Below the pieces are notes generated by a model. That model searched no databases. It saw only the letters and a program-made list of their open reading frames with translations, and had not been told where the DNA came from. A program made the position numbers and the translations under genes. From Acinetobacter nosocomialis (lineage in GTDB: Bacteria > Pseudomonadota > Gammaproteobacteria > Pseudomonadales > Moraxellaceae), in assembly GCA_025736915.1 (NCBI GenBank), contig CP107049.1, positions 930,001-994,000 of the forward strand: DNA of 64,000 nucleotides, given 5' to 3'. Positions within the stretch are counted from its first letter, which is position 1. Each line of letters opens with the position of its first letter. This document shows, one piece after another, positions 36,259 through 46,738 of the stretch.

Positions 36259-37284
36259 TTAGTGAGTAGCTAATAAATTAACTTGTTCAACCTGAACATC
36301 ACTCATCAAATTACCTTCTGCAAGCAATTGATTAAAATAACTCTCGACCACTAACGCTTGTTCAGCAGTGGTTTCAACTTTATACATATTTTGTCGGAAC
36401 TCGTTACTTGAACGTAAGCCTTTGGTGTACCAAGCAATATGCTTACGAGCAATACGACATCCGGAATATTCACCATAAAATTGATATAACTCAGACAAAT
36501 GTCCTAAAAGTACATCTTTGACTTCTTCAATATTGGGAGCAGCCAAATGCTCACCAGTTTTTAAATAATGAGCAATTTCACGGAAAATCCATGGACGACC
36601 TTGTGCGGCCCGCCCAATCATAATTGCATCGGCGCCAGTATAGTCCAGTACATATTTTGCTTTCTCAGGACTATCAATGTCACCATTGGCAATTACTGGA
36701 ATATTGATTAACTCCTTAACATGTTTGATTAATTCATAACGTGCTGTATTTAAATACATGTCTTCACGTGTACGTCCATGCAATGCTAACGCAGCAATCC
36801 CCGCCTCTTCAGCACGTTTAGCCACGCGTAAAATATTTTCTTGGCCATTTAAAAATCCCAAACGGGTTTTTAACGTCACAGGAACATCAACTGCTGCAAC
36901 AACAGCATCTAGTATTCGAGCTACCAAGTCCTCATCTTGTAATAATGCTGAACCTGCTAATTTATTACATACTTTTTTTGCAGGACATCCCATATTGATG
37001 TCAACAATTTGCGCCCCATTTGCAACTTGATAACGGGCAGCCTCAGCTAACTGTTCTGGATCAGAACCTGCAATTTGTGCAGAAATAGGAGCTAGCTCTC
37101 CATCAAAATTCGCACGATAAAGACTTTTTTTAGTCATCCGCAAAGTTTTGTCAGCAGTCATCATTTCGCTCACCGCATGACCCGCACCAAAATACTTACA
37201 CAGTGTTCTAAATGGACGGTCTGTGACGCCGGCCATAGGGGCAACAATTAAATTATTTGACAGTTGATAGGGACCAATATACAT
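36259..37284 (-). CDS. dusB: tRNA-dihydrouridine synthase B
   Basis: A 341-residue flavoenzyme that reduces uridine in the tRNA D-loop (U17 in E. coli DusB). Motifs: IVAPMAGVTDRPFRTLCK, VDINMGCPAKKVCNKLAGSALL with the catalytic Cys, LKTRLGF, LALHGRTREDMY, VIANGDIDSPEKA and DAIMIGRAAQGRPWIF. In many gammaproteobacteria dusB precedes fis; here its downstream neighbour is the terminator and no fis is present. The divergent start region (37285-37366) is short. Confidence 0.95.
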   Translation of the reverse strand: MYIGPYQLSNNLIVAPMAGVTDRPFRTLCKYFGAGHAVSEMMTADKTLRMTKKSLYRANFDGELAPISAQIAGSDPEQLAEAARYQVANGAQIVDINMGCPAKKVCNKLAGSALLQDEDLVARILDAVVAAVDVPVTLKTRLGFLNGQENILRVAKRAEEAGIAALALHGRTREDMYLNTARYELIKHVKELINIPVIANGDIDSPEKAKYVLDYTGADAIMIGRAAQGRPWIFREIAHYLKTGEHLAAPNIEEVKDVLLGHLSELYQFYGEYSGCRIARKHIAWYTKGLRSSNEFRQNMYKVETTAEQALVVESYFNQLLAEGNLMSDVQVEQVNLLATH

Positions 37285-37366
37285 ATATATTCATACAATT
37301 GATGATCAACATAGTATACTTCATCCGCTTGATCAGCTCATCTTTTTTGCAGGTGCTTTCCTCTCC

Positions 37367-38575
37367 ATGAACAAACCGTTGTCTTCCCGTTTTTTATTAA
37401 AATCATTCGGTGTAGTCACCGTATGCATGAGTTTAGCTGCTTGTGGAGATAAAGCCTGGTGGTCAAAAAATGATGAGCCCGATTTAGAAAGCCAGCAAAT
37501 TAAAAAGTTAATTCCATCGCGCGTGCATGATCGTGAGTCATGGGCCAAAGATATTGAAGATATTATGCAGGAATTAAAAATTCCTAAAACCAAGCAAAAT
37601 GTCTGCAGTATTGTTGCAATTGTAGATCAGGAATCTAACTTTGTTGCCAATCCTGTGGTACCGGGTCTTGGTAAAAAAGCGGTTGATGAAGTCAGTACCC
37701 GTTTAAATGAAAAGTTTGAAGACAAACTTGGTGAGAAAGTTGGCGGTACTGTCGCAGGCTACTTCGAAGAAGTATTAAAAACCCAGCCTTCCCCTGACAA
37801 TAACTACATGAGTCAGATGCGTAAAGTCAAAACTGAAAAAGATCTCGACTTACTTTATCGTCAAATTTTTGATTTTATGACTCAACATTATCATGTCAGT
37901 GCATTAACTGGTGCAGCTAAATTGGTTGGACAAGATATTGGCGAGAAAATGAACCCTATTACGACTTTGGGTTCAATGCAAGTTCACATTAATTATGCCA
38001 AAGCCCATAAGCGTTCTAGCATGAATATTGCAGACCTTAGAAATGATCTTTATACGCAATATGGTGGCCTATATTATGGTATTCACCGCTTGATGGTATA
38101 TCCAGCAGACTATGATAAGGCGATTTACCGTTTTGCCGATTATAACTCAGGTATGTACTCTAGCCGTAATGCTGCTTTTCAAAGCATGCTCGATGCCCTT
38201 ACTGATACTAAACTTACTTTAGATGGTGATTTATTACTTTACAATAAATCTGGTGATCCACTCGCAGTTCAGAGTCAGTCAGAAAAAGAGTTAATGAAAT
38301 TATTTACTGCAAATAATGTTTTAATTACTCCAAGACAACTTCGCGATGACCTGAAGTTGGAAAAAGAGAAAAAGTTTGAAAGTACAACAACTTATATTGC
38401 ATTAACTAAACTTTATAAGGCTAAAACTGGCAAAGAACCGATCTATGCCATTATGCCTCAAGTGGTAATTTCTGGGCCTAAATTAAGTCGTGACTATAAT
38501 ACTAACTGGTATGCAACCCGCGTAAACGGACGATATGAATCATGTATGCAACGAGCGAAACGAATAAGACAATAA
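37367..38575 (+). CDS. DUF1615 lipoprotein (lysozyme-like)
   Basis: A 402-residue exported lipoprotein with signal peptide and lipobox SLAAC (Cys at about residue 26). The middle part has IVAIVDQESNFVANPVVPGLG, like the catalytic-Glu segment of lytic transglycosylases, followed by GSMQVHINYA and FADYNSGMYSSRNAAFQ, the equivalents of the family's second and third motifs. This matches DUF1615, which is distantly lysozyme-like. A peptidoglycan-cleaving role is likely but unproven. The gene overlaps the start of the next by 34 bases, so both are one operon. Confidence 0.85.
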   Translation: MNKPLSSRFLLKSFGVVTVCMSLAACGDKAWWSKNDEPDLESQQIKKLIPSRVHDRESWAKDIEDIMQELKIPKTKQNVCSIVAIVDQESNFVANPVVPGLGKKAVDEVSTRLNEKFEDKLGEKVGGTVAGYFEEVLKTQPSPDNNYMSQMRKVKTEKDLDLLYRQIFDFMTQHYHVSALTGAAKLVGQDIGEKMNPITTLGSMQVHINYAKAHKRSSMNIADLRNDLYTQYGGLYYGIHRLMVYPADYDKAIYRFADYNSGMYSSRNAAFQSMLDALTDTKLTLDGDLLLYNKSGDPLAVQSQSEKELMKLFTANNVLITPRQLRDDLKLEKEKKFESTTTYIALTKLYKAKTGKEPIYAIMPQVVISGPKLSRDYNTNWYATRVNGRYESCMQRAKRIRQ

Positions 38576-39198
38576 AAAATCTCGCCCTGTTCGATTTTGA
38601 TGGGACCTTGTGTAGTAAAGACAGCTTTACAGGGTTCATCTTTTATGCGTTATCTAAGCGCCACATCGTTAAGCAAGGCTTGAAAATCCTGCCATGGATT
38701 CAAGCCTACTACCTTAATTTTTATCCTGCCCATGCGATGCGAGCTAAGCTGTTCCGAAGCATGTTCCGTAATACCCCGGCAATTGAGCTACAAAGGTTAG
38801 GTGAAGAATATGCACAAGAGCTCGTATCGACGCTTTCACCTGAAATGTTTGCACAATTACAACAACATCAATTACTTGGTGACCAAGTGGTATTAGTTTC
38901 GGCTTCAATTGATATCTATCTTGCTCCACTTTGCAAATTACTTGATATCGAATTAATTTGTACTGAAACTCAAGTTAAAAATGGCATCATGACGGGCTAC
39001 TATTCAACACCGGATTGTAGTAATGAACAAAAGAAGTTAAGAATACATGAACAATATTCTTTGCAGGATTATTATCAAATTTATGCTTATGGGAATACTT
39101 CAGAAGATTTAGACATGTTGAGCCTTGCCACCCACCCTTTTATGGTCGGTGAAGATCGAATCTTGCCCTCATTAACACCACAAAAAAAGCTCGCATAA
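38542..39198 (+). CDS. HAD-IB family phosphatase (SerB/PGPase-like)
   Basis: A 218-residue haloacid dehalogenase-fold hydrolase. Motif I is LFDFDGTLCSKDSF (DxDxT), the cap is helical (about 25-85), motif II is VVLVSASIDIYL and motif IV is YGNTSEDLDMLSLA. It resembles HAD-IB hydrolases annotated as phosphoserine phosphatase or phosphatidylglycerophosphatase C; the substrate is not clear. It starts inside the end of the DUF1615 gene (34-base overlap). Its last codons are the rising arm of the terminator hairpin. Confidence 0.88.
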   Translation: MYATSETNKTIKNLALFDFDGTLCSKDSFTGFIFYALSKRHIVKQGLKILPWIQAYYLNFYPAHAMRAKLFRSMFRNTPAIELQRLGEEYAQELVSTLSPEMFAQLQQHQLLGDQVVLVSASIDIYLAPLCKLLDIELICTETQVKNGIMTGYYSTPDCSNEQKKLRIHEQYSLQDYYQIYAYGNTSEDLDMLSLATHPFMVGEDRILPSLTPQKKLA

Positions 39199-39210
39199 AG
39201 CGAGCTTTTT
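39184..39210. terminator. Bidirectional terminator overlapping HAD stop
   Basis: AAAAAGCTCGC (39184-39194) and GCGAGCTTTTT (39200-39210) form a perfect 11-bp stem. The 5-base loop contains the stop codon region (TAA at 39196-39198). It also serves proB from the other side. Confidence 0.88.
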
Positions 39211-39223
39211 AATTGATCACAAC

Positions 39224-40357
39224 TTAATAAATTGCCATATGGTCACGATGGATCATTTCAAGCGAACGGGCTTCTCCAAGTACTTGGTAAACCTTGTCTG
39301 AAGAAAGGCCTTTAATAATTTCAGCTGAACGAGAACTAAAGTTTACTCGTCCAACCGCAATACGTTTGCCTTGTTTATCCACACATTCAACCACATCACC
39401 ACGATCAAAATGTCCTTCAACAGTTTTGACCCCAACAGGGAGTAAACTGCGATGTTTTGATTTAATCGCGTCAACCGCGCCATCATCAATGACCAAGCGA
39501 CCTGCTGTTTGTAAATGTGCAGCAAGCCACTGTTGATGCGCTGTCATACGGTCTTTATCTGTTGTGAATAATGTACCTAACATTTCACCAGCCATTACTC
39601 GTGACAATACATTGTCACTTTCACCACTAGCAATCAGTGTTGGACAACCTGACTTGGCAGCTAGACGTGCGGCACGAACTTTAGTGACCATGCCACCTCG
39701 TCCAAGAAGCCCACCACCGCCAGCCATTTCAAATAAGACATCATCCATAGCACGTACAGTTGATAACAACTTTGCATCTGGGTTATGGCGAGGATCTGAG
39801 TCAAACATGCCTTGCTGATCTGTTAAAATGATCAATAAATCAGCATGCACTTGACCAGCAACCATTGCTGCTAAGGTATCGTTATCACCAAAACGAATCT
39901 CGTCAGTAGAGACTGTATCGTTTTCATTGATAACCGGAATAACACGCCAGTCAATCAAGTTCTGCAACGCATCGCATGAGTTCAAATAACGACGGCGATC
40001 TGCCAAATCGTCATGTGTTAATAACACTTGCGCTGTTCGAATACTATGATTTTCAAGCACGCTAGACCATGTGTGAATTAGGCCCATCTGCCCAATTGCG
40101 GCACATGCTTGTAAACTGGGTAGATCGGTGGGTCGACTCGCAAGCTTCATACGAACCATACCTTCTGCTACAGCTCCTGAAGACACTAAAATAATTTCGT
40201 GTCCAGCATTGTGTAAATCTGCAATCTGTTTCGCCCAATGCGAAATAGCTTCCAGATCTAGCCCCTGCCCATTTGCTGTGAGTAAAGATGATCCGATTTT
40301 AACAACGATTCGTTTACACTCACTGAGCTTACGTTGCCCATCGACCACTTCTATCAT
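39224..40357 (-). CDS. proB: Glutamate 5-kinase
   Basis: A 377-residue kinase for the first step of proline synthesis. The amino-acid-kinase domain (about 1-265) has [43 protein letters not shown] and a Gly-rich [15 protein letters not shown]. The C-terminal PUA domain (about 285-375) contains [21 protein letters not shown]. It follows obgE by 15 bases on the same strand. proA is not in the window, so the proline genes are split. Confidence 0.96.
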   Translation of the reverse strand: MIEVVDGQRKLSECKRIVVKIGSSLLTANGQGLDLEAISHWAKQIADLHNAGHEIILVSSGAVAEGMVRMKLASRPTDLPSLQACAAIGQMGLIHTWSSVLENHSIRTAQVLLTHDDLADRRRYLNSCDALQNLIDWRVIPVINENDTVSTDEIRFGDNDTLAAMVAGQVHADLLIILTDQQGMFDSDPRHNPDAKLLSTVRAMDDVLFEMAGGGGLLGRGGMVTKVRAARLAAKSGCPTLIASGESDNVLSRVMAGEMLGTLFTTDKDRMTAHQQWLAAHLQTAGRLVIDDGAVDAIKSKHRSLLPVGVKTVEGHFDRGDVVECVDKQGKRIAVGRVNFSSRSAEIIKGLSSDKVYQVLGEARSLEMIHRDHMAIY

Positions 40358-40372
40358 GTTTTCCTCGGTTTT

Positions 40373-41623
<1,251 letters not shown>

Positions 41624-41757
41624 CTATTCTGCCATATTTTCATAAAATTCTCGAATAGAAAATCGAGAGAATTCTACTTTCATAGGTCTTATTTTATTTC
41701 TTTTGATATTGATAAAAATTTACAGCAGATCATCGCCTCTCTTTATGTGTTTATCCC

Positions 41758-42432
41758 TTAAGGATGAACATTACGTAAAGGCAAATCCATCTTCATATCT
41801 AAATTAGCTTTGGTGTGCTGTACCGAGTTATACATAATCGCATTAAAGCTTGAGATATTACCCATTTCCATTGCATCGTTAATTTTTAAACTTGGATTAA
41901 ACTGGTGTTTAATTGGTAAGTTTACCGACTCATCAAACTCAAAATAAACCGGACCATTAAAAGCAATTTTAACCGGAATGGTATAACTACGTTTTAACTG
42001 AAATGGAATATCAAGATTGATGGGAATATTTAATTTTAATGGAAATCTAGGAAGTAATTTATTTTGGTATATTAAATCGGTGGTTGTTTCCAAAGGCATC
42101 ACCTGATCAACTTTCAGCGTGGTGGTATAATCAACACTTACTGTAATTGGAGTCTCAACTTCAAACGCTAAATCAGCCAAATATCTCCCCTTTAATGGCA
42201 CCGAAATCTGACGATCAATATCAATTGATGTATCTAGTTTACCTATAGACTGTACCTGTAAGTTATTGCCAACATGGATTTTAGTTTCTAATGACTCTGG
42301 TAATCGAATATCTGACTCGTGTGCAGAAACAACCACTGAAGCTTGTATGTTTAAATAGAGCCAAAATAAAATTGCCGTGAGTACCATAATCAGAAAGAAA
42401 CTGATGAGCATACTTTTTATTGAACCCAACAT
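41758..42432 (-). CDS. Single-pass beta-repeat protein, paralogue B (224 aa)
   Basis: Unrecognised. An N-terminal membrane helix (about 8-27) is followed by about 190 residues of regularly alternating hydrophobic and polar positions with spaced prolines (for example FPLKLNIPINLDIPFQL). It shares TLKVDQ-x-(M/L)P with the upstream neighbour at a matching place, so the two are diverged copies. The body should be extracytoplasmic. The 11-base gap from the upstream gene means one operon. The 164 bases after it toward obgE have no strong hairpin. Confidence 0.72.
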   Translation of the reverse strand: MLGSIKSMLISFFLIMVLTAILFWLYLNIQASVVVSAHESDIRLPESLETKIHVGNNLQVQSIGKLDTSIDIDRQISVPLKGRYLADLAFEVETPITVSVDYTTTLKVDQVMPLETTTDLIYQNKLLPRFPLKLNIPINLDIPFQLKRSYTIPVKIAFNGPVYFEFDESVNLPIKHQFNPSLKINDAMEMGNISSFNAIMYNSVQHTKANLDMKMDLPLRNVHP

Positions 42433-42443
42433 AAGCCACCCAC

Positions 42444-43226
42444 CTACTTTTTCTGGTTCTGAGCAGGTAAAGATGTAGCATTATCATCTTTAACACGATT
42501 AAGGCTCATGCTCGACAGCGGTATTTTTAACTCACCATGCTCAATTCTAACTGGCAACGTATTCTTCACATCTACCGAAGCATTTAAAGCAGTTTTTACA
42601 GGTACATTCAAACTCCCCTGAATTGGAATGTTTGTTTTTAACTGAGCATTTAATGGAATATGAAGATTTTCTTTTAAAACAGTTTTTACCGGAGCATCAA
42701 ATTTCAAATGAACTTTTTGATCGAGCGGGACTTGAATATCAATAGGTACATCAAGCTTTAACGGGATATTACCTTTTAATGGCAAAGTAATATCCCTACC
42801 TAATACTCTGACTTGAACTTTAGTATCTATTGGGAGGCTTTGATCAACTTTTAACGTTTCTTTAACTGGAATAACGGTACTAATTGGCACCATATTATCG
42901 AAATAGACACGTGGAGTTAATGTCTGTGTTAAAGGGATGGTTAACTTTTCATTAATAGGAATATTCGCATTTACTCGGCCTTTTACATCGACATTTAAAG
43001 CATCTTTGACTTTAACTTGTACCTGCAATGGTTCTTGTAAATCAATCGCTACAGCTTGATTTTTCAGCGGAATATAAATATTAAAATGCTTAAAAACCCA
43101 AATGGCGATGAGCACACCACATATATTCGCGATGATGATAAAAAAGAAGACGATTAATAATCTTTTAAACTGCTGCAATTCCAATCCCTTTACTATTTCT
43201 TTTTGTTCCTTAAGTCCTATTCTCAT
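42444..43226 (-). CDS. Single-pass beta-repeat protein, paralogue A (260 aa)
   Basis: Unrecognised. A short basic N-terminus, one membrane helix (about 21-44) and about 200 residues made of repeated strand-like units of the type (I/V)P-(L/I/V)-x-x-x-L-x-(V/I)-x-(V/I), for example NIPLKLDVPIDIQVPLDQ and LNVPVKTALNASVDV. The pattern predicts an elongated beta structure outside the membrane. It is a paralogue of the next gene. The first ATG has only a weak ribosome site; a TTG about 15 codons in has AAGGGA before it, so the start is uncertain. Function unknown. Confidence 0.72.
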   Translation of the reverse strand: MRIGLKEQKEIVKGLELQQFKRLLIVFFFIIIANICGVLIAIWVFKHFNIYIPLKNQAVAIDLQEPLQVQVKVKDALNVDVKGRVNANIPINEKLTIPLTQTLTPRVYFDNMVPISTVIPVKETLKVDQSLPIDTKVQVRVLGRDITLPLKGNIPLKLDVPIDIQVPLDQKVHLKFDAPVKTVLKENLHIPLNAQLKTNIPIQGSLNVPVKTALNASVDVKNTLPVRIEHGELKIPLSSMSLNRVKDDNATSLPAQNQKK

Positions 43227-43267
43227 TGATTTCTAAAAAATAATCAGCATATATTTTGTACGGTTGT

Positions 43268-43297
43268 AAAAAAACCCAGTCTAAACTGGGTCTTTTT
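43268..43297 (-). terminator. Hairpin downstream of the GAPDH-to-repeat-protein boundary
   Basis: ACCCAGT (43274-43280) and ACTGGGT (43285-43291) with A-run before and T-run after. It lies between the end of the GAPDH gene (43329, minus) and the start of the repeat gene (43226), so it terminates the GAPDH transcript. Confidence 0.8.
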
Positions 43298-43328
43298 GTC
43301 ACATACTTTTATCTAACATTAAATGGAA

Positions 43329-44786
43329 TTAAGCGTTAGTTTCTGCAGGAATTTTTGTATAGCTTACGCCACACATTTGTTCAGCGATACGTAATACTTG
43401 GCAGCTATAACCTACTTCGTTATCGTACCAAACATAAGCAGTTAAGCGGTTACCAGAAGTAATCGTTGCTTGAGCATCATATACACCAGCTGTACGAGAA
43501 CCGATAAAGTCGCTTGATACCACTTCTGTAGAGTTGGTATAACCGATTTGACCTTGAAGGTTAGAGTTAATCGAGATTTGACGAATGTATTCGTTCACTT
43601 CTTCACGATCAACTTCTTTATCAAGCGTTAAGTTTAAAATTGCAAGAGATACGTTTGGTGTAGGAACACGTACAGAGTTACCAGTTAACTTACCTTTTAA
43701 TGCAGGTAATGCTTTAGCAACAGCTTTAGCAGCACCAGTTTCAGTAATAACCATATTCAATGTAGCTGCACGACCACGACGATCAGCTTTGTGGTAGTTA
43801 TCGATTAAGTTCTGGTCATTTGTAAATGAGTGAACTGTCTCAACGTGACCGTTAAGAACTTTATATTTGTCATCCAATACTTTAAGAATTGGAGTGATTG
43901 CATTTGTTGTACAACTTGCAGCAGAGATGATTTTGTCTTCATCTAAGATGTCAGTGTTATTTACACCAAATACAACGTTTTTCATTTCGCCTTTACTTGG
44001 TGCAGTTAATACAACACGTGCAACGCCTGGGCATTTCAAGTGTTGGCTTAAGCCTTCAGCATCACGCCATTTACCAGTGTTGTCGATTAAAAGCGCGTTT
44101 TCAATACCGTATTGAGTATAGTCTACTTCGCTTGGGCTAGATGCATAGATCACTTTAATGAAGTTACCATTCGCAATGATTGCTTCGTTTTCTTCATCAA
44201 CAGAGATTGTACCAGCGAAAGTACCGTGAATTGAGTCACGACGAAGTAAAGAAGCACGTTTTGCCAAGTCACCGTCAGAAGACTTACGAACAACAATCGC
44301 TTTAAGGCTTAAACCACGACCTAAACCTGATTGGCTAATGATTAAACGAGCTAAGATACGACCGATACGACCAAAACCGTAAAGAACTACGTCTTTAGGT
44401 TGTTCAGAAGTTGCGCTACCTTTAATTGACTCAACTGCTTGAGCAACAAAAGCATCAACATCACCGCCTTTTTCTTTATATTCAACCGCAAGTTTACCGA
44501 TATCAACTTCTGCAGAACCAATGTTTTCAACTTTTGCTAAAGCTTCTAAAATTGGGAATGTATTTACAACAGAAAGCTCAACATCTACAACACGTGTACG
44601 ACGGTGAGTTTTCAAAATTTGAATAACAGAACGGTTAATTAAAGAGCGACCGTAAACAGATACGACAATATTTTTTTCACGGTATAATTGACCGATTACT
44701 GCAATCATACGTTCCGCGATTTCTTCACGGTTTTTCCAACGGCCTTGGTGTTCAGCGTGCAGGGCGATGATAGTGTCTTTGCTCAC
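43329..44786 (-). CDS. gap: Glyceraldehyde-3-phosphate dehydrogenase, long form (485 aa)
   Basis: A GAPDH with an extra 130-residue N-terminal domain (MSKDTIIALHAEHQGRWKN..., helical) before the Rossmann domain YGFGRIGRILARLI. The catalytic Cys is in ISAASCTTNAITPILK and the phosphate-binding residues are in TGNSVRVPTPNVS; the end WYDNEVGYSCQVLRIAE is normal. The approximately 335-residue glycolytic enzyme lacks the extension. Long forms occur in Pseudomonas, Acinetobacter and relatives and are thought to serve gluconeogenesis. Monocistronic; not beside pgk or tkt. The 216-base upstream region is AT-rich with no gene. Confidence 0.93.
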   Translation of the reverse strand: MSKDTIIALHAEHQGRWKNREEIAERMIAVIGQLYREKNIVVSVYGRSLINRSVIQILKTHRRTRVVDVELSVVNTFPILEALAKVENIGSAEVDIGKLAVEYKEKGGDVDAFVAQAVESIKGSATSEQPKDVVLYGFGRIGRILARLIISQSGLGRGLSLKAIVVRKSSDGDLAKRASLLRRDSIHGTFAGTISVDEENEAIIANGNFIKVIYASSPSEVDYTQYGIENALLIDNTGKWRDAEGLSQHLKCPGVARVVLTAPSKGEMKNVVFGVNNTDILDEDKIISAASCTTNAITPILKVLDDKYKVLNGHVETVHSFTNDQNLIDNYHKADRRGRAATLNMVITETGAAKAVAKALPALKGKLTGNSVRVPTPNVSLAILNLTLDKEVDREEVNEYIRQISINSNLQGQIGYTNSTEVVSSDFIGSRTAGVYDAQATITSGNRLTAYVWYDNEVGYSCQVLRIAEQMCGVSYTKIPAETNA

Positions 44787-45002
44787 AGATACGTCCTCTA
44801 ATTAATTATATCTAGGCGTGATTTTTAAAACCCCGTAATTGTAATGGAATTATTAGCAAGAATGAATCAAAAGCTGACGTTAGTGGCTAGATTTTCCTAA
44901 AATTCATCATAAATTCATAAAATACCTATAATTATTTTTTATTATCTTATTGTTTAAAGCAGCTAAATTTTTGCTTTTTCTTACTTTTTAGATTCTGATG
45001 CT

Positions 45003-45947
45003 CTAATCGTGAGCATCATTTTTTAATCTTTTTTGATATTTTTCGATATTTAACTGCAAATTTTTGGCTTTTTGCTGCTGTTGATATAGATGGAATGCGC
45101 CTTCTAACACCAATACCAAAACGGCACACCAAATTGGAAGATAAGTAAACCATTCTTCTTTACCAATGCTTTCCCCTAGAACTAAAGATGCTAAAGCAAG
45201 TAACACTGGTTCAAGATATCCAAGAAGACCAAACATAACCAAAGGTAAATAACGGCTTGCCAATATATAACATCCCAAGCCTATAGCACTAAGCACACCT
45301 AATCCTGCAATAACCAACCCGAGTGTCGGCTGATCGAAAAACTTACTATATGGCAATAACCCTGTATGTGTCAGATAGATTGCAACTGGCATAATAATCA
45401 GAAGATCCCACCAAAAGCCCCCTAAATTATCCGTTTTAATTTTCTTACGTAACAAGAAATAAGCTGAATAACCAATGGCTACCAAAGCAGTTTCCCAAGC
45501 AATGCTTCCTAGACGAAAAATCTCATGACCTACACCAACTATGGCCAGAACAATAGCGACCCATTGAAATTTTGATATTTTTTCGCCATATAAGACACTG
45601 CCAGCTAACACTAAAACAAGCGGTAGAAGGAAATATCCCAAAGAAACTTGTAAACCACGCCCATGCATTGGTCCCCATAAAAAGAGCCATAACTGTACCG
45701 ACGTTAAAATGGAGGTTGTGATGAGTAATAAGAGAAAAGAAGGTTTTGCCAAAATACGCTGATAGATATTTTTAATATGACTTAAGTCACCACTCCACCA
45801 CATAAACACAGTTAAAAATGGCAAAGTCGCAATAATACGCCACCCAAACGTCTGCTCACTATCAAGCTGGCCGAGTAGTTGAGTATAGAAATAAAGCACA
45901 CCGAAAGTTAATGATGCCATGACAGAGAAAATCACGCCTTTTAACAT
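45003..45947 (-). CDS. rarD: EamA/RarD-type membrane transporter
   Basis: A ten-helix drug/metabolite superfamily carrier of 314 residues. The start LKGVIFSVMASLTFGVLYFYTQLLG and the internal QWLFLWGPMHGRGLQVSLGYFLLPLVLVL match the RarD subgroup (chloramphenicol-sensitive protein in E. coli). I chose ATG 45947 because AGAGG lies 6 bases upstream; the in-frame TTG at 45953 is part of the leader. The C-terminus is a charged tail of about 35 residues. Substrate unknown. Confidence 0.85.
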   Translation of the reverse strand: MLKGVIFSVMASLTFGVLYFYTQLLGQLDSEQTFGWRIIATLPFLTVFMWWSGDLSHIKNIYQRILAKPSFLLLLITTSILTSVQLWLFLWGPMHGRGLQVSLGYFLLPLVLVLAGSVLYGEKISKFQWVAIVLAIVGVGHEIFRLGSIAWETALVAIGYSAYFLLRKKIKTDNLGGFWWDLLIIMPVAIYLTHTGLLPYSKFFDQPTLGLVIAGLGVLSAIGLGCYILASRYLPLVMFGLLGYLEPVLLALASLVLGESIGKEEWFTYLPIWCAVLVLVLEGAFHLYQQQQKAKNLQLNIEKYQKRLKNDAHD

Positions 45948-46014
45948 CACCAACCTCTTTATACTTTAATAAAAATGAAGCGATACAATACTTGATTTAT
46001 CCACTATACAAAAG

Positions 46015-46042
46015 AAAAAACCATGTGAAGACATGGTTTTTT
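46015..46042 (-). terminator. Terminator between lipocalin and EamA genes
   Basis: AAAAAACCATGT (46015-46026), loop GAAG, ACATGGTTTTTT (46031-46042) form a perfect 12-bp stem just after the lipocalin gene ends (46057). Confidence 0.9.
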
Positions 46043-46056
46043 CTTAAGCAAATTTT

Positions 46057-46644
46057 TTATTCTTTGTGCTCAGAGTGGATAATATCTCGAATATCAAATC
46101 CTAATGTTTTTGCATAATTGAGATATTCATCAACTACTTCTTTTTTAGGATGTGGCGTTCGAGATAATACCCAAAGATATTTACGAGAAGGCTCTCCAAC
46201 TAAAACCGTCTGATAGTCTTCATCCAGTTTTAAGATCCAATAATCACCACGAATTACGGGTATCCATCTCACAGCTTCAGGTAAAAAACTTACTTTTAGT
46301 TTAGTGTTATATGGTGGATTCACCACAAATGCTTCACCAATAGATTGCTGTAATTGTTTTTGATTATCATAACAACGGTTATCTACAACAATATTTCCAT
46401 TTTCATTTAAGGTATATGTTGCAGATACGTTGTAAGCACATTTTTTTTGAAAAAAAGCTGGTTTACGTGCGACTTCATACCACACACCTAAATAACGGTC
46501 TAATTCAACTTTATCGACAGTTGGTAACGGTTTTTGCTGAGCATAGGCATATGTTCCAACGGCTAAACCAGTCAGAACAATCCCGCCCAATGCAATTTTT
46601 GCCAAGCGCCAACTGGCTTGCGGAACATTTTTTCGAAATGCCAT
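46057..46644 (-). CDS. blc: Bacterial lipocalin (Blc-like)
   Basis: A 195-residue lipocalin. A membrane-targeting segment (about 20-37, ALGGIVLTGLAVGTYAYA) precedes the barrel, which opens with the family motif LDRYLGVWYEVARKPAFFQKKC and includes FLPEAVRWIPVIRGDYWIL and GEPSRKYLWVLSRTP. Unlike E. coli Blc there is no lipobox Cys at the signal cleavage site, so it is probably anchored by its N-terminal helix or released to the periplasm. GAGGG lies 6 bases before ATG 46644; a TTG four codons earlier is in-frame but part of that site. Lipid binding is expected from the family. Confidence 0.87.
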   Translation of the reverse strand: MAFRKNVPQASWRLAKIALGGIVLTGLAVGTYAYAQQKPLPTVDKVELDRYLGVWYEVARKPAFFQKKCAYNVSATYTLNENGNIVVDNRCYDNQKQLQQSIGEAFVVNPPYNTKLKVSFLPEAVRWIPVIRGDYWILKLDEDYQTVLVGEPSRKYLWVLSRTPHPKKEVVDEYLNYAKTLGFDIRDIIHSEHKE

Positions 46645-46738
46645 TGTTGCCCTCAACTATTAGTTGCGAATACAAAAATAACTTAAACATCTACAGTAGC
46701 TTGTTTTTTAAACAAATCATGTAGTGTTATGTATCCAT

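Noticed and set aside
39294-39818. Plus-strand open frames inside proB
   Set aside because: Antisense shadows of a firmly identified gene with normal codon use on the minus strand.
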